Shown here piece after piece: positions 1 through 9,500 of a DNA stretch of 64,000 nt. The DNA is from Acanthornis magna (taxonomy: Eukaryota; Chordata; Aves; Passeriformes; Acanthizidae). The notes under the pieces are model-generated. The model had not been told where the DNA came from. It did not search any database and saw only the letters and a program-made list of their open reading frames with translations. Position 1 is the first letter of the stretch. Each line of letters opens with the position of its first letter. Location of the stretch: NCBI GenBank assembly GCA_036785705.1, contig JAWUZG010000135.1, positions 4,030,001 through 4,094,000 on the forward strand. The letters run 5' to 3'. Both the position numbers and the translations under genes were made by a program.

Positions 1-1480
1 GGGCTGAGGTGCTGTGGAGCTTCTGAGAAACGCTGTGTGCTGCCAGGAAGTGCTGTGTTCTAAGGTGCTCCTGCTTTTTTTGCTTGTTGAACAGACTTTG
101 AAATTTGTTTTTGCCTGGATGGCATCACATTGGTGTTGTCCCGTGTTCAGGGAAAGCTGCTGATGAGAAGTGGGGCCATACTGAAGGCTTGTTGTGACTA
201 AAGGCCATGCCTTGGGGCCCTGTAAGCAGGGGTGCCAAAGGAGGCCCTGGCAGCTGTGCTGGGCCGCAGCAGCGGTGAGCAGCAAAGTCCCTGTGCGTGG
301 GGCCTCTGCCAGCCGGCAGCTGTCCCGTTTGCTGCGCTCGGGGGATCCGCAAATGAGCACGGCTCCTGGGCCCCCGATCCTGCTGCTCCCGGAGGCCTCA
401 GGCTTTGGCCGCTGAGAAGATGGCAAGGCACGTGAAAGGAGTATTTCAGTAGCTTGGAGGGGAATTTTGCCTCGTAGAGCCTCTTTGTGTGCTTGTGGGA
501 GTGCAGGTGTGCATGCGCTCTCTGCAATGTGGGAGAGGGGCTGCTCTGGTGGATTCAGAAGTGCTTTAGGTTTGTCCCTAAGTTAGGTCTCGAAGTTCCT
601 GCAGTGCTATGGTAAGGGCTGTGTGGATCCTTTGCTGAGGTCTTGGGTTCCAGCTCAGTTCTAAGTGAAGCGTTGTGTAGTTGAAGTCCAGTTCAGTTGA
701 AATGCCCTGAACTGCTGTTCCTGCCCTAAGTTGTTGATTTGAATTTGAGTTATCAAGTGAAATGTTGCTCAAGCTGAAGTGCTCTTAAGGGAAGTGCTCT
801 TGAGCCTTTGGGCCATGTTCTTCTTATCCTGACCCTTTCTCTTCTTTAGAGACACAGCCTCACACACACGGACAGACAGACATAGATAATTTGGGTTTGA
901 TTTCATTTTGGATTGATTGACTCTGGATTTTTGTTTGTTGCTTTTCCTCGCTGTGCTTTGAGCATGGTATAAGTAGTAGAGTGAAGCTTGGCAAGGAAGC
1001 TTGTCCTGCTGTGGCTTTGCTATGAAATCTTTCTTTCCTAATAGCTTTCCCGTGATTCTCTTGAGTGATGTGCAAGTGCCTGTGCCATCACATCTCTTTA
1101 GCAGCGTGGAGCCGCCTGGGATGTCAGCACCGAGGTGCTGTGAGTGATTGCTTGTGACACCAGGGCTTCTGGGCAGCGTGTGGACTCCTGGCGTGTGCCT
1201 ATGGCTGTCCTGGGACAGCCTGTGAGCTCAGTGTTCTTTTGAAAGCTGGATAGCTCTGGCGTGTCCCCAGGGAGTTCCTGTGCCAAGATGGGACCTGCTG
1301 GCTCTTTGGCAGCCTGGAGATGGCTGGAGTGTGCCCAGGGGGCAACTGTGAGTGTCAGGGACTTGCCAGCTCTAGAGGAGGATGGAGAGTGCAGAGATGT
1401 CCCCATGGAGTCTCTGTGAGTGCCTGTGAGCTCAGAAGTCTATGGAGGCTTAAGGCAGCTGTGATGAAATGGGATGTCAG
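1..1480 (+). repeat. Module A of the unit (reference copy)
   Basis: Module A really begins about 115 bp earlier, in the tail of the preceding unit (compare 4599-4714). It holds a pyrimidine tract ending in an acceptor-like ACAG (91-94), an A-only stretch of roughly 350 bp (about 125-490), an AT-richer stretch with a short GACA/CA microsatellite (about 865-886), and a cluster of repeats of about 68 bp (1083-1470). The stretch from about 860 to 1410 is almost the same as module B at 2110-2640. A perfect 8-bp-arm inverted repeat (GGCTGTCC, 2-nt gap, GGACAGCC) sits at 1203-1220. No credible gene is seen. Confidence 0.8.
1083..1470 (+). repeat. Cluster of diverged repeats of about 68 bp, module A
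   Basis: About six copies of a loosely conserved block follow one another. Each has a 'tgtgagtgcctgtga' type junction, a 'ctctttagcagcctggag' type centre and a 'gggatgtcccatggag' type tail. Copies differ strongly from each other within a unit but are nearly invariant between units. The short repeat is therefore much older than the 4.7-kb amplification. Confidence 0.75.
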
Positions 1481-1684
1481 CAGGGGGGCATGTAATGAAA
1501 TTTGATCTCCCAGCTTGTGGTGGTGCATTCCTCTCTCCTCCCCTTTTTGAGCCCCAGCATGATCTGAGAAATACTCCTTAGGCATCGGCCTTGAGGAACT
1601 GCAGCTTGGCTGAGCAGCTCTTGAGCTTATGAGAAACACTGTGTGCTCCCAGGAAGTGCTGCTGTCTAACGTGGTCCTGTTTTG

Positions 1685-1695
1685 TTTTTTTTTTT
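1685..1695 (+). repeat. Length-variable poly-T tract in module B
   Basis: The run after 'gttttg' is 11 T in units 1, 2, 3, 6, 7 and 10 and 10 T in units 4, 5, 8, 9, 11 and 12. It accounts for almost all of the difference between 4713-bp and 4712-bp units. Confidence 0.85.
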
Positions 1696-2104
1696 ATCGT
1701 AACAGCCTTGGAAAAAAACAGCCTTGTTTTTGCCTGAATGGTAAACATTGCGTGCCAGTGTGCGTGTCCTCTCCGGAATGTGGCAGAGGGGCTGCTCTCC
1801 TGGATTCTGAAGTAGTTTAGAAGTGCAAGGAAGTTCTGCCTGTAAGTAAAATTACTATTGAGAGATGGTAAATCCTGTGGGGGTCCTTTTCTGAGGTGTT
1901 GGGCTTGAGTTCATTTCTATGTGAAGTCTTATTAACTTGAAATATGGTTAGGATTAAATGCTGTTAAGTGTTGTTCCTCTGCTAGGTGGTTAATTTGAAG
2001 GTAGAAATTTAAATGTTGCTCAAATGGACGTACTGTTAAGTGAAGTGCTCTTGAGCCTTTCAAGCGTGTTCTTGTAATCCCGACACTTTCTCTCCTTTGG
2101 AGAC

Positions 2105-2144
2105 ACTCGCACACATACACAGACACAGACAGACAGACATAGGT
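2105..2144 (+). repeat. Short CA/GACA microsatellite in module B
   Basis: A run of ACAC and (GACA)n steps lies immediately downstream of a pyrimidine-rich stretch. The counterpart in module A at 865-886 is shorter. The central base varies between units (cacatac, or cacgtac in units 3, 4, 8, 9 and 10; gcatac in unit 5) and is useful as a marker. Confidence 0.75.
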
Positions 2145-2330
2145 AATTTTGGTTTAATTTCATTTTGGATTGATTGGATTTATTTTGTTTCATTTCCTCG
2201 CTGTGCCTTAAGCATGGTGTAGGTAGTAGAGTGGAGCTTGGCAAGGAAGCTTGTCCTGCTGTGGCTTTGCTATGAAATCTTTCTTTCCCGATAGCTTTCC
2301 TATGATTCTTGGAGTGATGTGCAAGTGCCT

Positions 2331-3160
2331 GTGCCATCACATCTCTTTAGCAGCGTGGAGCCACCTGGGATGTCAGCACCGAGGTGCTGGGAGTGAGTGC
2401 CTGTGACACCAGGGCTTCTGGGCAGCGTGTGGAGTCCTGGCATGTGCCTATGGCTGTCCTGGGACAGCCTGTGAGCTCAGTGTTCTTTTGAAAGCTGGAT
2501 AGCTCTGGCGTGTCCCCAGGGAGTTCCTGTGCCAAGATGTGACCTGCTGGCTCTTTGGCAGCCTGGAGATGGCTGGAGTGTGCCCAGGGGGCAAGTTGTG
2601 AGTGTCAGGGACTTGCCCGCTCTTGAGGAGGATGGAGGGTGCAGGGATGTCCCCATGGAGGCCCTGTGAGTGCCCGTGAGGTGGCGGCACCTTAGCAGCG
2701 TGAGACTCGTGGGCTGTCAGCCCTGAGAGCCTGTTGAAGGCCGTGATGTGTGTGCAGAGAGGTTTGTCAAATGGGAGAGTCGTGGCATGTCCCTATGGAG
2801 CCGCTGGGGTTGTGTGTGCCCTCAGTGTTCTTGAGGAGCCTCGAGAGCCCTGGGATGGCCCCGTGGAAGCGCAGGGAGTGCCTGTGACATAGCAGCGGTG
2901 CCTGATGAGATCCAAGGGCCCTGGGATGTCAGCTTGGAATGGCTGTGAGTGCCTGAGAGCACACGTCTGTCTCTCATGGCCGGAGAGCTGTGGCAGGTGC
3001 CCATGGTAGGTGTGTGAGTGCAGGTGAGCTCAGGGCTCTGCAGAAGGCTGTAGGCCTGTGGGCTGTGAGGCTGGAAGGCCTGGGAGTGCTTTGGAGCTGA
3101 GTGCTCTGTAGCAGTCGGGAGCCGCCTGGGAGGTTGTAGCAGGATGCTTTGGGCCGGCTG
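2331..3160 (+). repeat. Cluster of diverged repeats of about 68 bp, modules B and C
   Basis: The first part (2331-2690) mirrors the module A cluster block by block, including the GGCTGTCC/GGACAGCC hairpin at 2453-2470. The second part continues with further blocks such as 'cagcgtgagactcgtggg' and 'ggagagctgtggcaggtgcc'. These keep the same spacing but have no counterpart in module A. Confidence 0.72.
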
Positions 3161-4598
3161 CTTTGCCTTGGAACGTGGTGCAGGCACTTGGAGCATGTGC
3201 TATTTGCAAATGTCTCCAGGTGTCTTTCAGAGGGCCAGCGTGTGTTGTTTTGGCCTTGAATTCTGCTGAAAGTCCTTCTGGCAAGGAAGCCTGCATGAAG
3301 GTGCTGCTAGTGAGGCAAAGATTTGGCAGCTGAGCAGCTGCCGGGAGTTGCAGGCGTCTGCCTGACAGTCAGTCCCTTGAGAGTGTCAATGTGCAGTCAG
3401 TCCCCTTTCCTAGGGGAGGTTTTTCTAGTGTGTTCCTCCTTGGAGTGTGTGTGGGCTCCTGCTGGGGAAGTGGACAGCAAGCAAGGGCACTGTTGGTGGT
3501 GAAGGGAGAGAGAGCTGCCCAGGAGTGTTGGTGTGGTGAGTTACATGGAGCTCTACTTGGGAATTGGGTTTTTTTGCTTGCTGTAAGATATGACTGCTTT
3601 CCTATTGTTTTCATAGAATGCACTCCATTGTACTCTGTGTAGGCTCCCAGGAGTAGGTTTAGCTTTTCTATGGAGTGGTCAGTAATTGGGATTGAGTTGT
3701 CTGTGTCGAATCATTTGTGTTAGGGAAGAGCTGCTTTTCTAGGAATAGATCAGATGGGCCATTTGTAAGTGCTGCGGGACAGAGTTACCTAAAGCACTGG
3801 CTTTAAGTGTGAGGCTGGGATTGGATGCAGCCGCCGCCAAGGCTCCTGTGTCTGAGAAGGAGTTGAGAAAGCCAAGGGCTGCTCTCTGGCCCTCGTGACT
3901 CAGTGGCCAGGCTGCTCTGGGAGGCTTTGTGTGAATCTGCCAGCACAGCAGCGACAGATGTCCCCGAGGAGCTTGTGTGAGTGCAGGTGAGATCAGAGCT
4001 CTTGAGCAGCCTGGAGAGCCTGGGGATGTGGCCACGGAGCCGCCAGGATATCTGGTGACCTCGGGGTTCCTATGAGCAGAGGGAGCACTAAGATGTGCCC
4101 ATGGCACCTGTGTAAGTGCCTGTGGCTAAAGGGCTCTTTTGCAGCCTGGAGAGCCTTGGCATGTGGCCATGAAGCCACAGTGCGTGTCTGTGACATCAGA
4201 GCGCTTTGGCAGCATGGAAAGGCCTGGAATGGCTGCAGGGGCCAGAGGTGAGTGCCTGTGGCATCAGAGCTGTCCAGCAGCAGCAGGGAGACGGAGGGAA
4301 TGTCACAGGCCATGCCCTGTGAGTTGCTGTGACAGCATGGCTCCTTAGCAGCGTGCAGATTGCCGGGATGTTACCCTGCAGGCCCTGGCATTGCCCTGGT
4401 CGTGTGTGTTGTTTAGGAAGATAGAGAGAGCCGTGGCATGTCCCCCTGGAAGGCCAGGGAGTGGCAGTTGCAAAAGAGCTCCTTAGCACTTAGAGACACG
4501 TGGGATGTCCCCATGGAGGCACTGTGAGAGCCCGTGACCTCAGAGGTCTTTGGAAGCTGAGAGAGCCCCGGGATGCCATGGGATGTGAGCATGGGGAG
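2691..4598 (+). repeat. Module C of the unit (reference copy)
   Basis: It contains two clusters of 68-bp-type repeats (2691 to about 3160, and about 3930 to 4598). Between them is a stretch of about 750 bp (3170-3920) in which I cannot see that repeat, any transposable element I recognise, or a gene. This middle part includes a perfect inverted repeat (GGCAGCTG, 2-nt gap, CAGCTGCC) at 3325-3342 and acceptor/donor-like signals near 3582 and 3617. The last 115 bp of the unit (4599-4714) already belong to the next module A by similarity. Confidence 0.72.
3930..4598 (+). repeat. Cluster of diverged repeats of about 68 bp, module C
   Basis: This is the clearest place to read the short period. The 'cagcctggagagcc'-like centre recurs at about 4007, 4075, 4142, 4210, 4281, 4349, 4420, 4488 and 4556, with spacings of about 67-71 bp. 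Roughly nine copies are present. On the minus strand the same period gives a recurring translation of about 22-23 residues with a 'LQAAKE'-like core. I read this as a by-product of the repeat rather than as a protein. Confidence 0.78.
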
Positions 4599-4714
4599 CC
4601 TGTGGGCAGGTGTGATGTCCCTGCTTGTGCTGGTGCATCCCCCCCTGCCCTTTTTTCAGGCTGCAGCATGATATGAGAAATGCTGCTGAGGCCTTGGCCT
4701 TGACGAATGCAGCG

Positions 4715-5447
4715 GGGCTGAGGTGCTGTGGAGCTTCTGAGAAACGCTGTGTGCTGCCAGGAAGTGCTGTGTTCTAAGGTGCTCCTGCTTTTTTTGCTTG
4801 TTGAACAGACTTTGAAATTTGTTTTTGCCTGGATGGCATCACATTGGTGTTGTCCCGTGTTCAGGGAAAGCTGCTGATGAGAAGTGGGGCCATACTGAAG
4901 GCTTGTTGTGACTAAAGGCCATGCCTTGGGGCCCTGTAAGCAGGGGTGCCAAAGGAGGCCCTGGCAGCTGTGCTGGGCCGCAGCAGCGGTGAGCAGCAAA
5001 GTCCCTGTGCGTGGGGCCTCTGCCAGCCGGCAGCTGTCCCGTTTGCTGCGCTCGGGGGATCCGCAAATGAGCACGGCTCCTGGGCCCCCGATCCTGCTGC
5101 TCCCGGAGGCCTCAGGCTTTGGCCGCTGAGAAGATGGCAAGGCACGTGAAAGGAGTATTTCAGTAGCTTGGAGGGGAATTTTGCCTCGTAGAGCCTCTTT
5201 GTGTGCTTGTGGGAGTGCAGGTGTGCATGCGCTCTCTGCAATGTGGGAGAGGGGCTGCTCTGGTGGATTCAGAAGTGCTTTAGGTTTGTCCCTAAGTTAG
5301 GTCTCGAAGTTCCTGCAGTGCTATGGTAAGGGCTGTGTGGATCCTTTGCTGAGGTCTTGGGTTCCAGCTCAGTTCTAAGTGAAGCGTTGTGTAGTTGAAG
5401 TCCAGTTCAGTTGAAATGCCCTGAACTGCTGTTCCTGCCCTAAGTTC
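4715..5447 (+). repeat. Array unit 2, part left of the retroviral insertion
   Basis: These are the first 733 bp of unit 2, ending with the left target-site copy 'gttc' at 5444-5447. The interruption falls in module A, inside the sequence that reads 'ccctaagttgttgattt' in uninterrupted units. Confidence 0.95.
5444..5447. other. Left target-site duplication of the retrovirus (gttc)
   Basis: The empty site in the other units reads taa-gttg-ttga. Here the sequence is taa-gttc followed by the TG end of the LTR. One base (c for g) differs from the right copy, so the duplication is imperfect. A 3-bp gtt duplication is the alternative reading if the c belongs to the element. Confidence 0.7.
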
Positions 5448-6397
5448 TGTCTTCGTTTGATAGACAGGTGTCTGTTTAGGAAGGTGGGAACCTTCCTTAG
5501 AACAGAGAATGTGAATCCCCTTCCCTCCGAATTATTATAACTTTAGAATCAAGGGCTCTCAGGCAAAGGTATGGGAAAAGGAATAAGAGTTTTTTTACTA
5601 GTATCTATACTGAGGTAAACAATCAGTAACAAAAAACAGTAAACAAGGTAAAGAAAAACAGTAAACAAAACCAAAAAAACTCGGTGGCAAATGTCCCTGG
5701 ACTGTCAGGCACGTTCTCGGTTGGTGCAGTCACGGTCACGGCCAGCAGGGGCGCTGTTGGGCTCCTAGACCAGCAGGGCAGGTGCGATGACTCCCGGGAA
5801 GCTGCAGATGGCGCTGTGCCGCGAGGTTGGATCTGTGTCGCGCGTAATGGCCGACGGGCTGGAGCAGGGTGGAACGCAGATGGACGGGGGGCGCAGCAGA
5901 GAGCCCAGAGCCGGGAGATGGAGCGGCCGGGTCAGCCCACCCGGGCCAGCCAGCAGAGGAGGCGGCAGGAAACTCCGCAGTTGGGGCAGGCAGGGTGCGG
6001 GGCAGCAGGCAGGGCGCGGGGTGGTGGCAGGCGGGGGTCCCGTTCCGCTGCAGTGCAGCTGGGAGATGCACCCTCCCGGAGGGGAAGAGATGATTGGAGT
6101 CCCGTGCCCCGAGAACTCACCCACCAGGTAGAGAAAAACTAGTGCAAAGCCGGGCTTTTCTTTTCCTGCAGTCGCAGCCAAAAAAACGGAGAGCCGTTCC
6201 TTCCACTGCTGTCTCCTCCCAGACTTGTGAGCGAGTCCGTGTGTCGTTATCAAGTCTTGCTATCTCTTGTTCCCGTGCCCGCCCAGCCAAAAAGTCTTTG
6301 TCTCTTTTGTGAGAGTAAAATGTCCTCTAAGTACTGATCGTTACTTGCCTAGCAACAGAATGGGAAAAATTCCACTTCCCCCCCCCAACCTCCAACA
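5448..6397 (-). repeat. 3' LTR of the retrovirus (950 bp)
   Basis: It has the same length and, line by line, the same bases as 11483-12432, including the 9-C run near its TG end. Identity of the two LTRs implies recent integration, because they are made identical at reverse transcription. The possible poly(A) hexamer here is AGTAAA at 5599-5594 (minus strand). Confidence 0.95.
5615..5667 (+). promoter_or_regulatory. Three GTAAACA forkhead-type motifs in the 3' LTR
   Basis: GTAAACA occurs at 5615-5621, 5639-5645 and 5661-5667, within 53 bp of an A-rich stretch in the promoter-distal third of the LTR. GTAAACA is the core bound by FOX-family factors. The A-rich context makes chance repetition plausible, and a binding role is inference. 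Confidence 0.35.
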
Positions 6398-6398
6398 T

Positions 6399-6424
6399 TA
6401 TCCACCCCGAATTTTTTCCATTCC
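6399..6424 (-). promoter_or_regulatory. Candidate polypurine tract
   Basis: Just upstream of the TG start of the 3' LTR the minus strand is purine rich: GGAATGGAAAAAA, then a TTC interruption, then GGGGTGGATAA. Position is right for plus-strand priming, but the tract is interrupted, so the exact primer segment is uncertain. Confidence 0.45.
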
Positions 6425-6525
6425 AACATATTACATTGAACTTAAGCCTTTAAACTATATACATACAAGCATTACTCTGAATATACACATACAGATATGC
6501 ATACAGGCACCGTGTTATGGGCAGT
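6425..6525 (-). other. Non-coding interval between pol and the polypurine tract
   Basis: Only about 100 AT-rich bases separate the pol stop from the polypurine-like tract. This is far too little for an env gene, and no hydrophobic or signal-peptide-like frame is visible. The absence of env is therefore structural and not due to decay. Confidence 0.8.
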
Positions 6526-9500
6526 TCAACCCCAACTGAGGTCTCCCTGAGGTATGCATCGTGTCTCTCCATCCTCTTGCATCACCCACCAGGTACACCC
6601 TGGTCCTTGAGCAAAGACAACCCCACGGGTGGGTCTATCTTTGCTCAAGGCAGAATTAATCCAAACAGTTTTCCCCAGCATGCCTCTCATTTGCACTACT
6701 GGAACCTTATCCCCGTCTGCTGTTTGCAAGGGTTTAGATTGGGCAGGGCCAGCCCTGTTGGTGGAGCCTCGGGTGTTAACTAGCCAGGTGGCCTTGGCTA
6801 AATGCTGTTCCCAATTTTTGAAAGTCCCCCCACCTAAAGCCTTCAAGGTGGTTTTTAGCAGGCCGTTGCATCGCTCTACTTTACCAGCAGCAGGTGCATG
6901 ATAAGGAATGTGGTACACCCACTCAATGCCATGTTCCTTAGCCCAGGTGTTTATGAGGCTATTTTTGAAATGAGTCCCGTTGTCCGACTCAATTCTCTCA
7001 GGGGTACCATGCCTCCAAAGGACTTGCCTTTCAAGGCCCAGGATGGTGTTGCGGGCAGTGGCATGAGGTACAGAGTAGGTCTCCAGCCACCCAGTGGTGG
7101 CCTCTACCATTGTGAGCACGTAGCGCTTGCCGTGGCGGGTTTGAGGCAGTGTGATGTAATCGATCTGCCAGGCCTCCCCATACTTGTATTTGGTCCACCT
7201 TCCCCCATACCACAGGGGTTTCACCCGCTTGGCTTGCTTGATGGCAGCGCATGTCTCACAGTTATGGATCACCTGGGAGATACAGTCCATGGTTAGATCC
7301 ACCCCTCGGTCTCGTGCCCACTTATAGGTGGCATCTCTGCCCTGATGGCCTGAGGCATCATGGGCCCATCGGGCTAGGAACAACTCTCCTTTGTGCTGCC
7401 AATCTAAATCTACCTGTGACACCTGTATTTTTGCAGCCTGATCTACCTGTTCATTGTTTCGGTGTTCCTCATTAGCTCGGCTCTTGGGGACATGGGCATC
7501 CACATGACGGACTTTCACAGGTAGCTTCTCTACCCGACTGGCAATGTCTCGCCATTCGTCAGCAGCCCAGATTGGTCTTCCTCTACGTTGCCAGTTGGCC
7601 TTTTTCCACTTTTCCAACCAACCCCACAGAGCATTGGCTACCATCCATGAATCAGTGTACAGGTACAGCTTTGGCCACTTCTCTCTTTCAGCAATGTCCA
7701 GGGCCAGCTGAACGGCTTTGAGTTCGGCAAGTTGGCTTGATCCACCTTCTCCTTCTGTAGCCTCTGCGACCTGCCGTGTGGGGCTCCATACAGCTGCTTT
7801 CCATTTTCGGTTTGCCCCCACAATGCGACAGGAACCATCAGTGAAGAGAGCGTAGCATGTTTCATCTTGCGGCAGTTGGTTGTATGGTGGAGCTTCCTCT
7901 GCGCGAGTCACCTGTTCCTGCTCCTCTTCATCGGTGAGACCAAAGTTTTCACCTTCGGGCCAATTTGTAATTATTTCCAAGATCCCAGGGCGATTCGGGC
8001 TTCCAATACGGGCGCGCTGCGTGATGAGGGCAATCCATTTACTCCACGTGGCATCGGTGGCGTGGTGGGTAGAGGGAACCTTTCCCTTGAACATCCACCC
8101 CAGCACCGGTAGTCGGGGTGCAAGAAGAAGTTGTGCTTCCGTGCCAATAACTTCTGAGGCGGCTTGGACGCCTTCATAGGCTGCCAGAATTTCCTTCTCT
8201 GTGGGAGTGTAGTTGGCTTCGGACCCTCTGTAGCTTCGGCTCCAGAATCCCAGTGGACGACCTCGAGTCTCACCAGGCACCTTCTGCCAAAGGCTCCAGG
8301 ACAGACCGTTGCCCCCGGCTGCAGAGTAGAGCACATTCTTCACTTCTGGTCCTGTCCTGACTGGGCCAAGGGCTACCGCATGAGCGATCTCTTGCTTGAT
8401 CTGGGCGAAGGCTTGTTGTTGTTCAGGGCCCCAGCGGAAATCATTCTTCTTGCGTGTCACCAGGTAGAGAGGGCTCACAATCTGGCTGTACTCAGGGATG
8501 TGCATCCTCCAGAAGCCTATGGCACCTAGGAAAGCTTGTGTCTCCTTCTTGTTGGTTGGTGGGGACATCGCTGTGATTTTATTGATGACTTCGGTGGGAA
8601 TCTGACGCCGTCCATCTTGCCACTTCACTCCCAGGAACTGGATCTCTTTGGCAGGCCCCTTGACTTTGCTCCTTTTGATGGCGAGACCGGCTTCCAGAAG
8701 AATCTGGATGATTTTCTCTCCTTTCTCAAACACTTCTTCTGCTGTGTCCCCCCACACAATGATGTCATCGATGTACTGCAGATGTTCTGGAGCCTCACCC
8801 TTTTCCAGTGCAGCCTGGATCAGTCCGTGGCAGATGGTGGGACTGTGTTTCCACCCCTGGGGCAGTCGGTTCCAGGTGTACTGCACGCCCCTCCAGGTGA
8901 AAGCAAACTGAGGCCTGCACTCTGCTGCCAGAGGAATGGAGAAAAATGCATTTGCAATGTCAATAGTGGCGTACCACTTTGCTGCTTTGGACTCCAGTTC
9001 ATACTGGAGCTCCAGCATGTCTGGCACGGCAGCGCTCAGCGGTGGAGTCACCTCGTTCAAGGCACGATAGTCCACAGTCAATCTCCAGTCTCCATCAGAT
9101 CGGCGCACAGGCCAGATGGGGCTGTTGAAGGGTGAGTGGGCCTTGCTGACCACCCCTTGGCTCTCCAGCTCACGGATCAGCTTGTGGATGGGAATCACAG
9201 CATCTCGATTCGTTCGGTACTGCCGGCGGTGCACTGTCGAGGTGGCAATTGGTACATGTTGTTCCTCCTCCTTCAAGAGTCCAACTGCAGAAGGGTTCTC
9301 TGACAGTCCAGGCAAGGTGTTCAATTGCCTAACGCCCTCTGCCTCAACAGCAGCTATTCCAAAAGCCCACCTGAGTCCTTTCGGGTCTTTGAAATAGCCA
9401 TTCCGGAGGAAGTCTATGCCCAGAATACACGGGGCCTTTGGACCAGTCACAATGGGATGTTTCTGCCACTCCTTCCCAGTCAGGCTCACCTCGGCTTCCA

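Larger units (their letters stand above)
1481..2690 (+). repeat. Module B of the unit (reference copy), paralogue of module A
   Basis: Module B aligns by eye to module A with an offset of about 1.25 kb in its second half, but lacks A's 350-bp insertion. Matching landmarks are the 'gcatgat.tgagaaat' start (1557 against 4667), the poly-T plus ACAG tract (1685-1705), the 'ggcagaggggctgctct' block (about 1782), the GACA/CA tract (2105-2144), and the 68-bp-type repeats from 2331. Similarity is high at about 2200-2660 and lower before it. This suggests an old duplication with later local conversion of the distal half. Confidence 0.78.
1..4714 (+). repeat. Array unit 1 (4714 bp)
   Basis: Complete unit in the arbitrary phase used here; used as the reference for module positions. 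Private changes are an extra T near 2596, T at 2751 where the others have C, G at 3924 where the others have C, and 'aatactcc' near 1572 where the others read 'aatgctcc'. It carries the 11-T run at 1685-1695, G in 'gctgcgctcg' near 339, and 'agtctctg' near 1410. The extra T explains why this unit is one base longer than the commonest length. Confidence 0.95.

Noticed and set aside
3391..3642. An 83-codon + strand frame conserved in all units
   Set aside because: It is hydrophobic and short, lies next to other overlapping frames, and differs between units by as many replacement changes as its surroundings. No domain or start context supports it.
4490..5140. A 216-codon minus-strand open frame repeated in nearly every unit, and the shorter 97-141-codon minus-strand frames
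   Set aside because: TTA, CTA and TCA are rare on the G+T-rich + strand, so the minus strand stays open by chance. The translations are low-complexity, show the 68-bp period and match no family. Conservation between copies reflects homogenisation, not selection, and single-base indels break some of them freely.
5742..5756. A CTCF consensus-like ccagcaggggcgctg in the LTR
   Set aside because: It lacks one G of the central run, which shifts the two halves of the motif out of register.
5684..6253. Open frames of 152 and 162 codons on both strands in the LTR (also at 11719-12288)
   Set aside because: The GC-rich core lacks stops in several frames at once. Composition is Pro/Gly/Arg/Ser biased and no accessory retroviral protein is recognisable.
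8536..9135. A 199-codon + strand frame inside pol
   Set aside because: It is antisense to the RT-coding sequence, which explains it fully by codon constraint.
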